This document shows, piece after piece, positions 1 to 7,445 of a stretch of 64,000 bases of DNA (its first letter is position 1; every line of letters begins with the position of its first letter). The position numbers were made by a program, and so were the translations under genes. The stretch comes from Planctomycetaceae bacterium (GTDB lineage: Bacteria; Planctomycetota; Phycisphaerae; SM23-33). The notes under the pieces are model-generated. The model was not told where the DNA came from. It made no database searches and worked only from the letters and a program-made list of their open reading frames with translations. Location: positions 1-64,000 of the forward strand of contig JAJFVE010000160.1 in assembly GCA_021371965.1 (NCBI GenBank), read 5' to 3'.

Positions 1-293
1 CGCACCTCGGGAACATTAGACTTCACCGCATTGCGCAGGGGCTGGACCGCCCGCTCCCCACCCACCTGCCCGATGGCCATCAGCGCTCGGCGAGCTTCGG
101 CCGGCGGGGCCGTCTTGACAATCTCTTCCAGGGCAGGAATATTGGCCGATTTGCGTAGGGAGTCGATACGGTCGCCGCTGTCGCCGCCGGCGACAACAAA
201 GAAGATGATGCCACCCAACACGGGGATCGCCAACAGCAGCCAAAACCGGCGCTGGGCAATCAACTCAGAAACCCCCCAGCGTAATTCAATCAT
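1..293 (-). CDS. HEAT-repeat membrane protein (N-terminal part, runs off the window)
   Basis: The reading frame starts with ATG at 293 and stays open to the window edge, giving about 97 residues. Residues 1-15 are amphipathic. Residues about 17-36 form one hydrophobic membrane segment. Residues about 45-95 look like a HEAT-type helical repeat, with the pattern ALMAIGQVGGERAVQPLRNA typical of PBS-lyase/HEAT units. HEAT proteins are protein-binding scaffolds, so a membrane-tethered interaction role is inferred. No strong Shine-Dalgarno is visible before the ATG. The gene is outside the island and belongs to the host chromosome. Confidence 0.6.
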   Translation of the reverse strand, partial: MIELRWGVSELIAQRRFWLLLAIPVLGGIIFFVVAGGDSGDRIDSLRKSANIPALEEIVKTAPPAEARRALMAIGQVGGERAVQPLRNAVKSNVPEV

Positions 294-443
294 AATCAGC
301 CGCTTCGTTGGGAACGCGCATCCGCGGCCGCCCATCGGCAGCCGACTCTTCGTATTCTATCCAAAACGCCTTTTTCGGCAAACACTTTTCCCGGCCTACT
401 CGCGTATCCCCTCCGTTACAGGGGGAATGTCGCGGCGGAGGCA

Positions 444-487
444 CCAAGTATTTATCAACGCCATTTTGCAGGCGTTGAGATACTTGG
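444..487. repeat. imperfect hairpin in the leader between the HEAT gene and the tRNA
   Basis: A 19-base arm (444-462) and a 17-base arm (471-487) are complementary apart from a small bulge and close over an 8-base loop. The 370-base stretch 294-665 otherwise shows no convincing gene. The hairpin lies upstream of the minus-strand HEAT gene and could be a leader structure or a remnant repeat. Confidence 0.4.
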
Positions 488-665
488 CCCGGATACCGTA
501 CCGGCACGACTTTGCCCCCTCATGACAGAGGCATTGTCTGCCCTCACGGTCTGCCGCGCCGCTTGGGGCGCAGCATTGGGGATGGGAGGAAATCCTCCTT
601 GCAGAGGGAAGGCGATTGTCAGCAGCAATCGGGGGCGATACAATGCTCCGACTTGCGTTGTTGCA

Positions 666-752
666 GGAGAGGTGACAGAGCGGCTGATCGTGCTGGTTTC
701 GAAAACCAGTGTGCCCGCGAGGGCACCGCGGGTTCGAATCCCGCCCTCTCCG
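666..752 (+). tRNA. tRNA-Ser(CGA)
   Basis: The 7-bp acceptor stem GGAGAGG (666-672) pairs with CCTCTCC (745-751), and the discriminator base is G752. The anticodon stem CTGGT/ACCAG encloses the loop TTCGAAA, giving anticodon CGA (serine). A long variable arm (GTGCCC.GGGCAC type) marks a class II tRNA. The T arm has GGTTCGAATCC. CCA is not encoded. The 3' part serves as the integration site of the island. Confidence 0.95.
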
Positions 753-754
753 TT
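735..754 (+). repeat. attL, 20-bp direct repeat within the tRNA-Ser 3' end
   Basis: The sequence CGAATCCCGCCCTCTCCGTT covers the T-arm, the acceptor 3' strand and two further bases. The identical 20 bases recur in the same orientation at 47187-47206, and the next base differs on both sides. This is the classical footprint of site-specific integration by a tyrosine recombinase into a tRNA gene that leaves the tRNA intact. Confidence 0.9.
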
Positions 755-763
755 GCGGACCAC

Positions 764-790
764 AGGGACCAGCATAACATGCTGGTCCCT
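764..790. terminator. perfect 12-bp hairpin after the tRNA
   Basis: AGGGACCAGCAT (764-775) pairs perfectly with ATGCTGGTCCCT (779-790) over a 3-base loop and is followed on the plus strand by AGTTGTTT. It lies between the plus-strand tRNA and the converging integrase gene, so it may stop transcription from one or both sides. The T-run is weak. It lies inside the island, so the tRNA gained it on integration. Confidence 0.5.
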
Positions 791-849
791 AGTTGTTTCT
801 GCGTGTTTCATGTTTTTCGTCTCCTGAATCGTGCTATTTCTGTGCTGAA

Positions 850-2021
850 TCAGCCCGCGACCGTCGCGGGCTGAACATCATCATCGTCACCGTCGCGATC
901 GCCCGCCGCATCAGCCAGGCGCTTCATGGCCCGGCTGCTGTCCTCGTCCTCGACGTGCGTGTAGATCTTGATGATTTCCGGGTCCACATGCCCTACCCAC
1001 TCACGGACGGTGGATTCCGGAATGTTGTGGCTCAAGGCATTCGAGATGAACCCGTGCCGGAAGGTATGGATGTGGCCCTCCAGACCCAGCGACTTGGCGA
1101 TGCACTTAACCTGCTTCAAAAGCCACCGGTCTGACATCTGGCGGTCCAAGATGGGGTAGGCCTTCGTCGGTGCCATGCAGAACACCCACCGGCCGTACTT
1201 GGGTAATTCCTCCAGCGCGGCCCGGGCGTCCGGACTCATGGGGATGTCGCGCTGGTCGCCCGTCTTTGGCTGCCAGTACTTGATCACGTCAAGACCGCCA
1301 GGGGAACTTTCAGTCCACTGCTTGCCGCGAATGTGAATGAACCCGCGGACAAGATCGACGTCCTCCCAAGTCAGGTGGCACAGTTCCCCGACCCGCATAC
1401 CGGTTTCCCGAAGGATCGTAAAGCAGGATCGTGCCGGCTCCGTTGCCGCCTGAGCGATTGCAACCATCTGTGCCTGCGACCAGCAGGGTTGGTCGGTCCG
1501 CTTGGGCTTGCGAACCTGCAGGTCCGACAGCGGGTCTTCCAAGATGAGCTTCCGCCTCTTTGCGAACTTCACCAACTGGCGAATGATGATCGTCTCGGTA
1601 TAAACGGTCTTGGGGGCGCGACCGGCTTCGACCCGCTTGGCCCTATACGCGTCAATGACCTGGTGGTCGACCTGGGCAATCGTTCGGACTTGATGCTCGT
1701 TGCAGAGGGTCTTCAGTACCTCTAGCACCTGTTTGTACTTGGCCAGCGTCTTGGCCGAGCGTCCATCGGTTTGAAGCACGCCCAAGTATTCGCGACGGCC
1801 TCCGCCACCGACGGCGCAGGTTTGCGACGAGGCTCCTTGCCCTCCAGAAGCGATTGCTCAATCTCCAGCGCCCGTCGCACAGCCTGCCGGTGATTCGTGA
1901 TCTTGAGGGCGACGCGACGTTGCTGGCCGTTGATCTGGTAGTTGGCGTGGTACCAGCGGCCACGCCGGAAAAGCGACACGATCTCACCAACCTGTTCAAA
2001 GTGGTCTTTTTTGTGAGCCAT
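850..2021 (-). pseudogene. tyrosine recombinase/integrase, split by a frameshift
   Basis: Two reading frames together make one integrase of about 390 residues. The N-terminal part starts with ATG at 2021, behind a GAGGAG ribosome site. It has the SLFRRGRWYHANYQI arm-binding type domain and runs to SVAEAVA. The C-terminal part (open from about 1790 to 850) continues with EYLGVLQTDGRSAKTLAKYK and carries the catalytic set: Arg in ETGMRVGEL, His-x-x-Arg in HTFRH, and a late His and Tyr in GHVDPEIIKIYTH. The two frames join if one base is restored near 1788-1797. The gene sits next to attL, as expected for the enzyme that inserted the island. As read, the enzyme is broken unless the frameshift is a sequencing error or is bypassed. 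Confidence 0.8.
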
Positions 2022-2023
2022 AC

Positions 2024-2305
2024 TTAAGCTCCTCGCTCGCATACGAGCCTGAAAAGTTTCTCGCGGTGAAAGCGGAGCTTCCCCGCGACCTTGCTGAACG
2101 TCCCATCGAGGCGGCCTTCGGATCTGAGGTGATACATCGAATTGACACTGACCTGCAGAAGCTCGGCGGCCTGCTCGACCGTCAGCAGAGGAGGAAACTT
2201 CTGGCCCCAAGGCCCTACGAACCCTGATGCGAGTTCATCAGGAAGAAGCCGAATCGTTTGTTGCGCATGCCGTCCCACGAGACTGTCTCGCTGGCGGCAT
2301 GACAA
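2024..2305 (-). CDS. excisionase-like helix-turn-helix DNA-binding protein
   Basis: About 93 residues. The second half, LLTVEQAAELLQVSVNSMYH, is the MerR-like winged helix-turn-helix typical of excisionases and of the excisionase-family HTH domain. It is followed by a basic wing and a short tail. The stop codon lies two bases before the integrase ATG, so the two genes are coupled. The likely role is control of integrase directionality or transcription of the island end. The start is uncertain: TTG at 2305 is the longest option, but the first 35 residues are poorly conserved in character and a later GTG could be used. Confidence 0.7.
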   Translation of the reverse strand: MSCRQRDSLVGRHAQQTIRLLPDELASGFVGPWGQKFPPLLTVEQAAELLQVSVNSMYHLRSEGRLDGTFSKVAGKLRFHREKLFRLVCERGA

Positions 2306-2495
2306 TCGGGCTAGCGCGAATAGCGACGACCACGACAGCGAACGTCAGAGAAACATTCCGTTTCAATCGCTATCCGCGCTGCTCCCTACCACTATCATCC
2401 CAGGAAATGCCAAACCCTGCAAGCGGACCAGGGGCTGCGGGAGAGAATTCTTGTGGACCTACTCCATGCACAAACTGCAGTTGCCCATTCTCCTT

Positions 2496-2684
2496 TCAGA
2501 GGCGGCCCCGGTCTCGCTGGGACTGCTGCGGGTCCAATTCCTGAAGCGATGCCTTAGCCAGCAAATGTAGAAAGCCAACCTGCGCCTGCAGGATGCGCCG
2601 CACGCGCATTTCTTGCTCTTCGGTGCCGTCGGCCGCATGGCGATAGCTTTCATTCATAGACCCTGTTTGATTGCCGTCGGTCAT
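2496..2684 (-). CDS. small hypothetical protein
   Basis: 62 residues, rich in charged and polar residues, with an amphipathic helix (about residues 25-50, EMRVRRILQAQVGFLHLLAKASLQ). No family was recognised. The ATG overlaps the stop of the upstream gene (ATGA), and GGAGG stands 8 bases before it, so it is translated together with its neighbour. The 190 bases between this gene and the HTH gene hold nothing recognisable. Confidence 0.45.
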   Translation of the reverse strand: MTDGNQTGSMNESYRHAADGTEEQEMRVRRILQAQVGFLHLLAKASLQELDPQQSQRDRGRL

Positions 2685-3070
2685 GCTGCGCCCTCCTTCA
2701 AGATTGGACGCAGCCCTTCCGTGTTCCGCGGAGAGACTTGCGCGAACTGCCAAAACGAATGAGCGTGCCCGACTTGATGGGCGAGCCGCCGGATCACGAC
2801 TTGAGCATCTACACTCAACCTGCGCGGACGCAGGTGAATCATCCTGCCGCTGGGCAGATGGGTAATGCCGACGATAAGACTGGGACTCTCGACAACAGAG
2901 TCAATCAGGAACTCATCGCTGCCAATGACCATCGCCTTGGACAGCGACCGATCCTTCATCTTGTAGAAGTCCTCCCGGTATTCAGCCGGGCAGGCCTTGG
3001 CTAATCGATTAAACCGGTCTGCAATACCCAGGAGATGGATGACTCGCTTGGTTTTACGGTCCTTATACAT
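2681..3070 (-). CDS. hypothetical protein
   Basis: 129 residues from an ATG at 3070 with AAAGGA 9 bases upstream (a GTG at 3076 is too close to that site). It is basic at the N terminus (YKDRKTKRVIHLL) with alternating hydrophobic strands in the middle. No domain was recognised. It forms a two-gene unit with the overlapping 62-residue gene. It lies just beyond the terminator of the ubiquitin-like operon, so it is probably transcribed separately. Confidence 0.5.
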   Translation of the reverse strand: MYKDRKTKRVIHLLGIADRFNRLAKACPAEYREDFYKMKDRSLSKAMVIGSDEFLIDSVVESPSLIVGITHLPSGRMIHLRPRRLSVDAQVVIRRLAHQVGHAHSFWQFAQVSPRNTEGLRPILKEGAA

Positions 3071-3106
3071 GATCACGTTCCTTTGGATGGAGGTGGGTCT
3101 GATAAG

Positions 3107-3143
3107 AAAAAGGGCCGGTCGGCCTTACTGGCCCGACCGGCCC
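3107..3143 (-). terminator. rho-independent terminator closing the ubiquitin-like operon
   Basis: On the minus strand an 11-bp perfect stem (GGGCCGGTCGG with CCGACCGGCCC, plus coordinates 3112-3122 and 3133-3143) is followed directly by TTTTTCTT. It is downstream of the DUF4230 gene (3377). It marks the end of the operon that begins near 7650. The rest of the 300-base gap 3071-3376 shows no gene. Confidence 0.8.
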
Positions 3144-3376
3144 ACGAGAAGGAGGCTTTGTTCACATAGCTACGTCAGCGGTTTTCGAAGCGGTATTGTG
3201 GCAAGCGATATGTCGCCGTGTACTGCGAGATATCGTCATTGGGGCGCAGCTGGGGTGTCAGGCGAGGCTGCCTCTACGAACGAGTTGTACGATAAGAGGT
3301 CCATCGGCGCATTGGCGGCCGCGGGCGCCGGCAGGGGCACCCGCCCGTCCGATGGAGCACGCCGGCAGCTGTGGGC

Positions 3377-3976
3377 TTACTCGAAGCGAATCCGGCAATG
3401 GGCTTGCTGCTGGAACGATGCCGCCGCCGCGTTGAGCTGGTCCACGATCTCCTGGCGGCTGGGCATGACCTGCCGGGCCAATTGAAGGGCATCGTTATGC
3501 AGCCGCTGCTCCATCCGACGCCGGTGTTCTTGGTCGTTGAACAGGTCCTGCATTCTGGCAACGCTTGTGGCCTTGGTAAGGCAATGAATATCCGGCCCTA
3601 CCGACATTGATATCACTCGCGGCTGAGGCAAACGAATGAACAGGGTATCGCCCTGGCGTCGAATATCCTGGTCGCCAATCGATTCCAGGTCGACACCGGC
3701 GCAGATCTCCACCTTCGCCCAAATGACGGCACGGCGATCGAAGAAGATATTCGTCTCCGAATCCTCGATTACGACCTGCGTCGATATCTCACGGGTGACC
3801 AGGCGCATGACCGGCTTGCTCTTGAGCACCGCCAATGTGACCTCGATGTCGGTGCGGGTCCCAAGAGTCGCCACTAGCGCCTGAAACTTGAATGCCGCCC
3901 ACAAGGCCAGGCCCCCCAATATCACCAGCAGAAGTGGGCGGACAGTTCTGGACAGGGATGATTCACTTTCGCTCAA
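3377..3976 (-). CDS. DUF4230-type membrane-anchored protein
   Basis: 199 residues. The TTG start at 3976 was chosen because GAGGAGGG stands 5 bases before it and directly follows the stop of the upstream small gene. One membrane segment lies at about residues 13-31 (RPLLLVILGGLALWAAFKF). It is followed by a beta-rich region with TREISTQVVIEDSETNIFF and a helical tail, as in DUF4230 proteins of unknown function. It is the last gene before the terminator. Its place in the operon suggests a membrane partner, substrate or effector of the ubiquitin-like system. This is inference from position only. Confidence 0.6.
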   Translation of the reverse strand: MSESESSLSRTVRPLLLVILGGLALWAAFKFQALVATLGTRTDIEVTLAVLKSKPVMRLVTREISTQVVIEDSETNIFFDRRAVIWAKVEICAGVDLESIGDQDIRRQGDTLFIRLPQPRVISMSVGPDIHCLTKATSVARMQDLFNDQEHRRRMEQRLHNDALQLARQVMPSRQEIVDQLNAAAASFQQQAHCRIRFE

Positions 3977-3987
3977 ACTTTCCCTCC

Positions 3988-4203
3988 TCAGCATCCGCAA
4001 AAACGAAGCAAAGCCAGAGCGGCCAGGATGGCTGCCACGATGAGCACAATTCGCATAATCAATATCTCCTTTTTCAGTGTCTGGATGGAAGGTATACGAC
4101 TGTTCTGGCGCCCTCGCCCCGTCAGTCTCCCGATGAAGCGGCAAACGCGCGGTCGCCACAGAATCCATTGCTTCAAGCGATAACCTCGTGGTGTCAGTGG
4201 CAT
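3988..4203 (-). CDS. small membrane protein, copy 1 of a duplicated family
   Basis: 71 residues. The N-terminal half is basic (MPLTPRGYRLKQW, then LWRPRVCR and RLTGRG). The C-terminal half is one hydrophobic helix ending in cysteines (ALLRFCGC). The ATG overlaps the last codons of the E1 gene by 10 bases, so translation is coupled. The first 45 residues closely match the small protein encoded at 7417-7653, at the other end of the operon. A second possible start (ATG at 4056-4054) has its own AAGGAG and would give only the 22-residue membrane helix. Function unknown. Confidence 0.6.
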   Translation of the reverse strand: MPLTPRGYRLKQWILWRPRVCRFIGRLTGRGRQNSRIPSIQTLKKEILIMRIVLIVAAILAALALLRFCGC

Positions 4204-4865
4204 GGGGCCTCCGTCATGGCGGTCATCTCGCTGGAAAGCAAATTGAGGGTCAGATCCGGGTCTGTTGGCAGTCCCCTCAGCCATCGGCTGAACTGGGAAA
4301 GCAGCAGCCCGGCCGCAATGTTGGCGGTAAAGATCGTCATCTTCGACGTACATGCGCCGGTGAAGGCCTCCTCCTGGGCGAACAGCGTCGTGGGATAGTG
4401 TCGGCGGCCCGCAGCATCGCCGGCGGTCAGAACGCGAATGACCTCGGCTGTCATCCGGCCGTCGCCAAAGAAGGTGGTGCGATCCTTGACGGCGTTCCAG
4501 ATCAGTTCCCGCGTGGAAATGGCATCCACCGCCGCAAAAACAACGTCACCCACAGCCATGCTTCGCCGGAAACGCTCCGGCGCGGCGTCTACAGTAATGC
4601 TGCTGTTGGTCAACTGGCAAAGCCGGGCGGTGGCGTTGACCTTGAGACTGCCCAGATCAATCTCGTGATAGCCCTGGCTGGCAAGGTTGCCATCTTCGAC
4701 AGTATCAAAATCAATCAACTGCAACTTCGGCGCCCCCATGGCCGCCAGCTGGATTGCCAGCTGGCGGCCCAGGGCGCCCACTCCGATGATCGTAATGCTC
4801 AGATTCTTGAGCCGCTGGGCGGGAACAATGTCCCGCTGGCGGCTGTAACGTTCATTCACATCCAT
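4194..4865 (-). CDS. ThiF/E1-like ubiquitin-activating enzyme
   Basis: 223 residues, starting at the ATG at 4865 (AAAGGA upstream; the next residues NERYSRQ are the usual opening of this family). It has a Rossmann nucleotide site GVGALG (28-33), the acidic pair in DFDTVEDGNL (52-60), Lys75 for adenylate contact, Asp114, and a C-terminal Cys172 in GACTSK that is the candidate thioester cysteine. There is no CxxC zinc ribbon. E1-like enzymes adenylate the C terminus of a ubiquitin-like protein and pass it to a cysteine. It stands in one operon with the Ubl, E2 and JAB genes, 65 bases after the JAB stop. It is shorter than eukaryotic E1s and close in size to MoeB/ThiF. Confidence 0.9.
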   Translation of the reverse strand: MDVNERYSRQRDIVPAQRLKNLSITIIGVGALGRQLAIQLAAMGAPKLQLIDFDTVEDGNLASQGYHEIDLGSLKVNATARLCQLTNSSITVDAAPERFRRSMAVGDVVFAAVDAISTRELIWNAVKDRTTFFGDGRMTAEVIRVLTAGDAAGRRHYPTTLFAQEEAFTGACTSKMTIFTANIAAGLLLSQFSRWLRGLPTDPDLTLNLLSSEMTAMTEAPCH

Positions 4866-4930
4866 TGGAACATGTTCCTTTCCTGCGGCCGGGTCTGCCG
4901 GCGGCATAGTGACAGCAGGCACCTGCATCT

Positions 4931-5662
4931 CTACACGTAGTCTCCTTCTTCCTGATCCCACAGATCTTCCCGCCCGCCCAGGTCGGCGAGGATGGCGTTG
5001 CGTTCGGCGGGATCGAGACTATCCAGTTGCTCCATCCAATCCGCGCCCATGCAAAGCCTATCCCACGCCGTCTCCTGGACTTTACTCTGCGGGAAGAACA
5101 GTTCCTTCTGGACGTGGACGTTCTGGTGGTATTCCTTCTTCCATGAATCATGGTCGGAGGGGCCAAAGGGCCTGCCGTAATCCACTTCCACCGGAATCTG
5201 GACGCTGCCACCAGGGCCGACGTTGAAGGCGAGCCTCGCATAGCTCTTGCCATCCCTGGCAACGATGGCCATGACAGCATGGTCGCAGCGGCCAAAGACT
5301 CTCTGGAAGCATTCCTCGTCCACGCTGCTGGGGCAGGGACTGTTGCCCGGATGAGTATGTATCCAAAGTCGCCCGAACTGGATGGGCCTTCGGCCCTGGT
5401 CGATCTGGCTGTCGAAGAAGTTGGCCACAGCCTGATCATCGAACTCGATACTGGCCATCGTCGCCTTCTGGCTGACCAGGACGATGTCCTGGATATACAG
5501 CAGGTCGTCGGCCGGCGTGATCCCAAAGCCCCCGATCTCCGTGTTGCCCGCATCCCGAAAGTACAGCAACTTGGCCCAGGCCGTTGGCGAAAAACGCAGT
5601 GCCTGGTCGTCAGGCTGCCTGGGAGGCTCGGGGGGGTTGATCTTTATCCTGGTTTGTTCCAT
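4931..5662 (-). CDS. JAMM/JAB metallo-isopeptidase
   Basis: 243 residues. The ATG at 5662 has AGGAG 8 bases upstream and lies 53 bases inside the end of the E2 gene. The JAMM zinc motif is complete: Glu42 in TEIGGF, His102 and His104 in WIHTHPG, then Ser112 and Asp115 in PSSVD. The metal-binding core spans about residues 22-165. The C-terminal 80 residues are helical, acidic and unrecognised. JAMM enzymes of the Rpn11 type cut isopeptide bonds or trim a ubiquitin-like protein tail. Here it would mature the Ubl or reverse conjugation. Confidence 0.9.
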   Translation of the reverse strand: MEQTRIKINPPEPPRQPDDQALRFSPTAWAKLLYFRDAGNTEIGGFGITPADDLLYIQDIVLVSQKATMASIEFDDQAVANFFDSQIDQGRRPIQFGRLWIHTHPGNSPCPSSVDEECFQRVFGRCDHAVMAIVARDGKSYARLAFNVGPGGSVQIPVEVDYGRPFGPSDHDSWKKEYHQNVHVQKELFFPQSKVQETAWDRLCMGADWMEQLDSLDPAERNAILADLGGREDLWDQEEGDYV

Positions 5663-6641
5663 TGCTAGTCTCCTCTTGCTCTTCTTCATGGCAGGAGCAC
5701 GAGCGGTTATCGAGGCACGTGCTACAAATAGCCTGGCGGCAGTCAGGGCAGCGGGTCATGCACGAGCGACAGTAGGAATCGCCGCAGATGGGGCATTCCT
5801 CCAGACAGCTCCGGCAGGTGCTATCCTGGCAGTTGTGGCAGGAAGAGATGCAGTCGCCGCAGTAGTCTTGCTCGCAACTGGTGCAGTAGTACGTGTCGTC
5901 ACTGCCTACGGTGTAGCCGCAATCCTCGCACGCCACGCCTTCCCATCGGTCCAGTGACACGTACGGCGAGTTGGGGTTGTACGTCGTCAGCACAGATCGC
6001 ACCAGGACGAAGAAGTCGCAGATACGGCCGGTCGACAGCGTGGTAACGATGGCAGCCCCCGCATTGCCGGCACAAAGGATCTCATCCGAGACGTGAGGAT
6101 GGGTTATAGAGTCGTTGCTGGCTGCTGGGTGGGGTTCCAGGGCCACGATGCTGTAGGGCCGATCCGATGGCAGTCGGTTAAGCCTTGAGATATCCAGCCG
6201 GATCTCGAACGGCCCCAGCTGGATGTCCTCCAGGACGATGTACTCGGTCGTGACAGCCAGTATCTTGCGCTCCTGGCACCAGCGAATCTCGCCGAACTCA
6301 TTCTCAAGTTGCTGCAGGTCCTCGAAGACGTCCCGGAGCCGGGGCATGTGGCCGTCTCGGTGCTCCAATGCACTTTTGAGCTGGTCCAATTCGTGGGGAA
6401 GATTCCGGGTGAGTGACTGGAACTCCTCGGCGACGCTCTTGGCCGCCCCAAGCCAGCCCCTCCACAGGCAAGTGTCGAGCCTGCTTCGGCACCGCTGCAG
6501 GGCCTGCATGTCCTCAAGAACACGGCAAGCCTTCTGGCCGATGACACCGAGGCGGCTGTTATGAACGCTGGTAACCTGCTGGACGATCAACTGCGCCACC
6601 TTGGCCATCTGCGATGGCCACTGAATAACCTGACTATCCAT
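5610..6641 (-). CDS. E2-like (UBC) domain fused to a four-repeat RING-like zinc array
   Basis: 343 residues from the ATG at 6641 (GGGAG upstream). Residues 1-120 are helical. Residues 121-235 show the E2 pattern: strands EIRLDI, then HPHV (181-184), then candidate catalytic Cys190 in EILCAG, then [24 protein letters not shown], matching the HPN..CL...W.....I..LL.PNP..P order of E2s. Residues 238-318 hold 20 cysteines and a histidine: CxxC, then four tandem 15-residue units C-x2-C-x4-C-x2-C-x3, then CxCH. Paired CxxC knuckles of this kind fit RING or other cross-brace treble-clef domains. The likely job is transfer of the Ubl from E1 and its delivery to targets, with E2 and E3 in one chain. 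The fold assignments come from pattern reading and need a profile search. Confidence 0.8.
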   Translation of the reverse strand: MDSQVIQWPSQMAKVAQLIVQQVTSVHNSRLGVIGQKACRVLEDMQALQRCRSRLDTCLWRGWLGAAKSVAEEFQSLTRNLPHELDQLKSALEHRDGHMPRLRDVFEDLQQLENEFGEIRWCQERKILAVTTEYIVLEDIQLGPFEIRLDISRLNRLPSDRPYSIVALEPHPAASNDSITHPHVSDEILCAGNAGAAIVTTLSTGRICDFFVLVRSVLTTYNPNSPYVSLDRWEGVACEDCGYTVGSDDTYYCTSCEQDYCGDCISSCHNCQDSTCRSCLEECPICGDSYCRSCMTRCPDCRQAICSTCLDNRSCSCHEEEQEETSNGTNQDKDQPPRASQAA

Positions 6642-6666
6642 GGCAATCACTCCCTGCAAAAGAGGA

Positions 6667-6705
6667 GACATCCGCCCGCCGGTGATGGACCGGCGGGCGG
6701 ATGTC
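6667..6705 (-). promoter_or_regulatory. perfect 16-bp intercistronic hairpin between Ubl and E2 genes
   Basis: GACATCCGCCCGCCGG (6667-6682) pairs perfectly with 6690-6705 over a 7-base loop, only 10 bases after the Ubl stop. On the minus strand it is followed by TCCTCTTTTGC, a weak T-run, and then by the E2 ribosome site. It could be a partial terminator or an RNA-stabilising hairpin that makes Ubl more abundant than the enzymes. Confidence 0.65.
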
Positions 6706-6714
6706 ATTCGTTGG

Positions 6715-6945
6715 TCAGGCCGCCGCGTCGGCGCCCTCAATCTTGGTGGGTGTAATGGAAACGCGGTCGCCCTCCTGGAGGACATAGTCCTTGGCCACGG
6801 GCTGGCGGTTGACTCGGATGAGGAAGTCGCTGGCCTGCCGATCGGGCAGCTTCTGGGCGAAGAACTTTTCGACGGTGGTGCCGTCCGCGATCTCGACGTA
6901 GTCTGCGAAGCCGGCGCCGTCATTGTTGATGAACAAAATGCGCAT
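6715..6945 (-). CDS. ubiquitin-like (ThiS/MoaD/YukD-like beta-grasp) protein
   Basis: 76 residues from the ATG at 6945 (AGAAAGGA 8 bases upstream). It reads as a beta-grasp: strand RILFINND, strand DYVEIADG, helix [11 protein letters not shown], strand [10 protein letters not shown], turn [10 protein letters not shown], strand SITPTKIEG. This order and the [12 protein letters not shown] end resemble ThiS/MoaD and bacterial Ubls. The tail is KIEG followed by ADAAA, so there is no terminal Gly-Gly. The JAB enzyme might expose the single Gly, which is inference. It heads the conserved part of the operon and is separated from the E2 gene by a strong hairpin. Confidence 0.85.
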   Translation of the reverse strand: MRILFINNDGAGFADYVEIADGTTVEKFFAQKLPDRQASDFLIRVNRQPVAKDYVLQEGDRVSITPTKIEGADAAA

Positions 6946-7042
6946 GGGAAAATCCTTTCTGTAGGGGGAACGGGAGAAGGTTCAGCCGCCAGGGCGGCAC
7001 GTTGGGGAATCAATCAGGAGCAGTGCGACGTGACGGTCGCGG

Positions 7043-7261
7043 TTACGCCGCAGAGCGGGGAGGCGCCGCTGCGAGTGTCAAGGAGATGGCTCTATCGGCG
7101 GTCTGGTACAGGGAATCGACGCTTTCGCCGTGAACCGCCAGGCTGCGATTGACGGCCCCCAGTTCGTCTTCGCCGTCATGATCGACGGCATGGACAACAT
7201 TCTCGCCGAGCATCCACAGCTCTTGCCGTGTCAGCTTGGCTGCGGGCACAATACTGCTCAT
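7043..7261 (-). CDS. small hypothetical protein upstream of the Ubl gene
   Basis: 72 residues. Three ATG codons stand in a row (7267, 7264, 7261). The third is chosen because AAGGAG is 7 bases before it. The product is helical and acidic in the middle (TRQELWMLGENVVHAVDHDGEDELGAV), with an Ala/Pro tail. No family was recognised. It lies on the same strand as the Ubl gene, 97 bases upstream, and about 150 bases after one of the promoter-like repeats, so it is probably part of the operon. Confidence 0.5.
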   Translation of the reverse strand: MSSIVPAAKLTRQELWMLGENVVHAVDHDGEDELGAVNRSLAVHGESVDSLYQTADRAISLTLAAAPPRSAA

Positions 7262-7413
7262 CATCATGCTCCTTGTCCCAAGGGGGACGGTTTGGGTTGG
7301 AATTCGCGATTCCACCGTTGGCGCCATGTGGCCAACCGTGCCGGGGTACAGGCCGAGATAAGGCCAACAGGAGGCCTGATGAGAAGATGGGGGACAGCTA
7401 ATTCCTGCACATG

Positions 7414-7445
7414 TATTTATAACAAAACAAGGCCTAGAATTAAGC
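7414..7445 (-). promoter_or_regulatory. 32-bp promoter-like repeat, copy R1
   Basis: This is one of three 32-bp elements of identical length. Read on the minus strand it begins GCTTAAT and ends GTTATAAATA, so CTTAAT and TATAAA stand 17 bases apart like a -35/-10 pair. It overlaps the end of the small gene 7417-7653 and faces the gene starting at 7261. Confidence 0.5.

Noticed and set aside
455..811. A 118-codon minus-strand frame over the tRNA
   Set aside because: It contains the translated complement of tRNA-Ser (a typical GEGGIRTRG false peptide) and no protein features.
6666..7013. N-terminal extension of the E2-RING gene up to 7013
   Set aside because: The extension would overlap the whole Ubl gene in another frame. 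The ATG at 6641 has GGGAG at the right distance.
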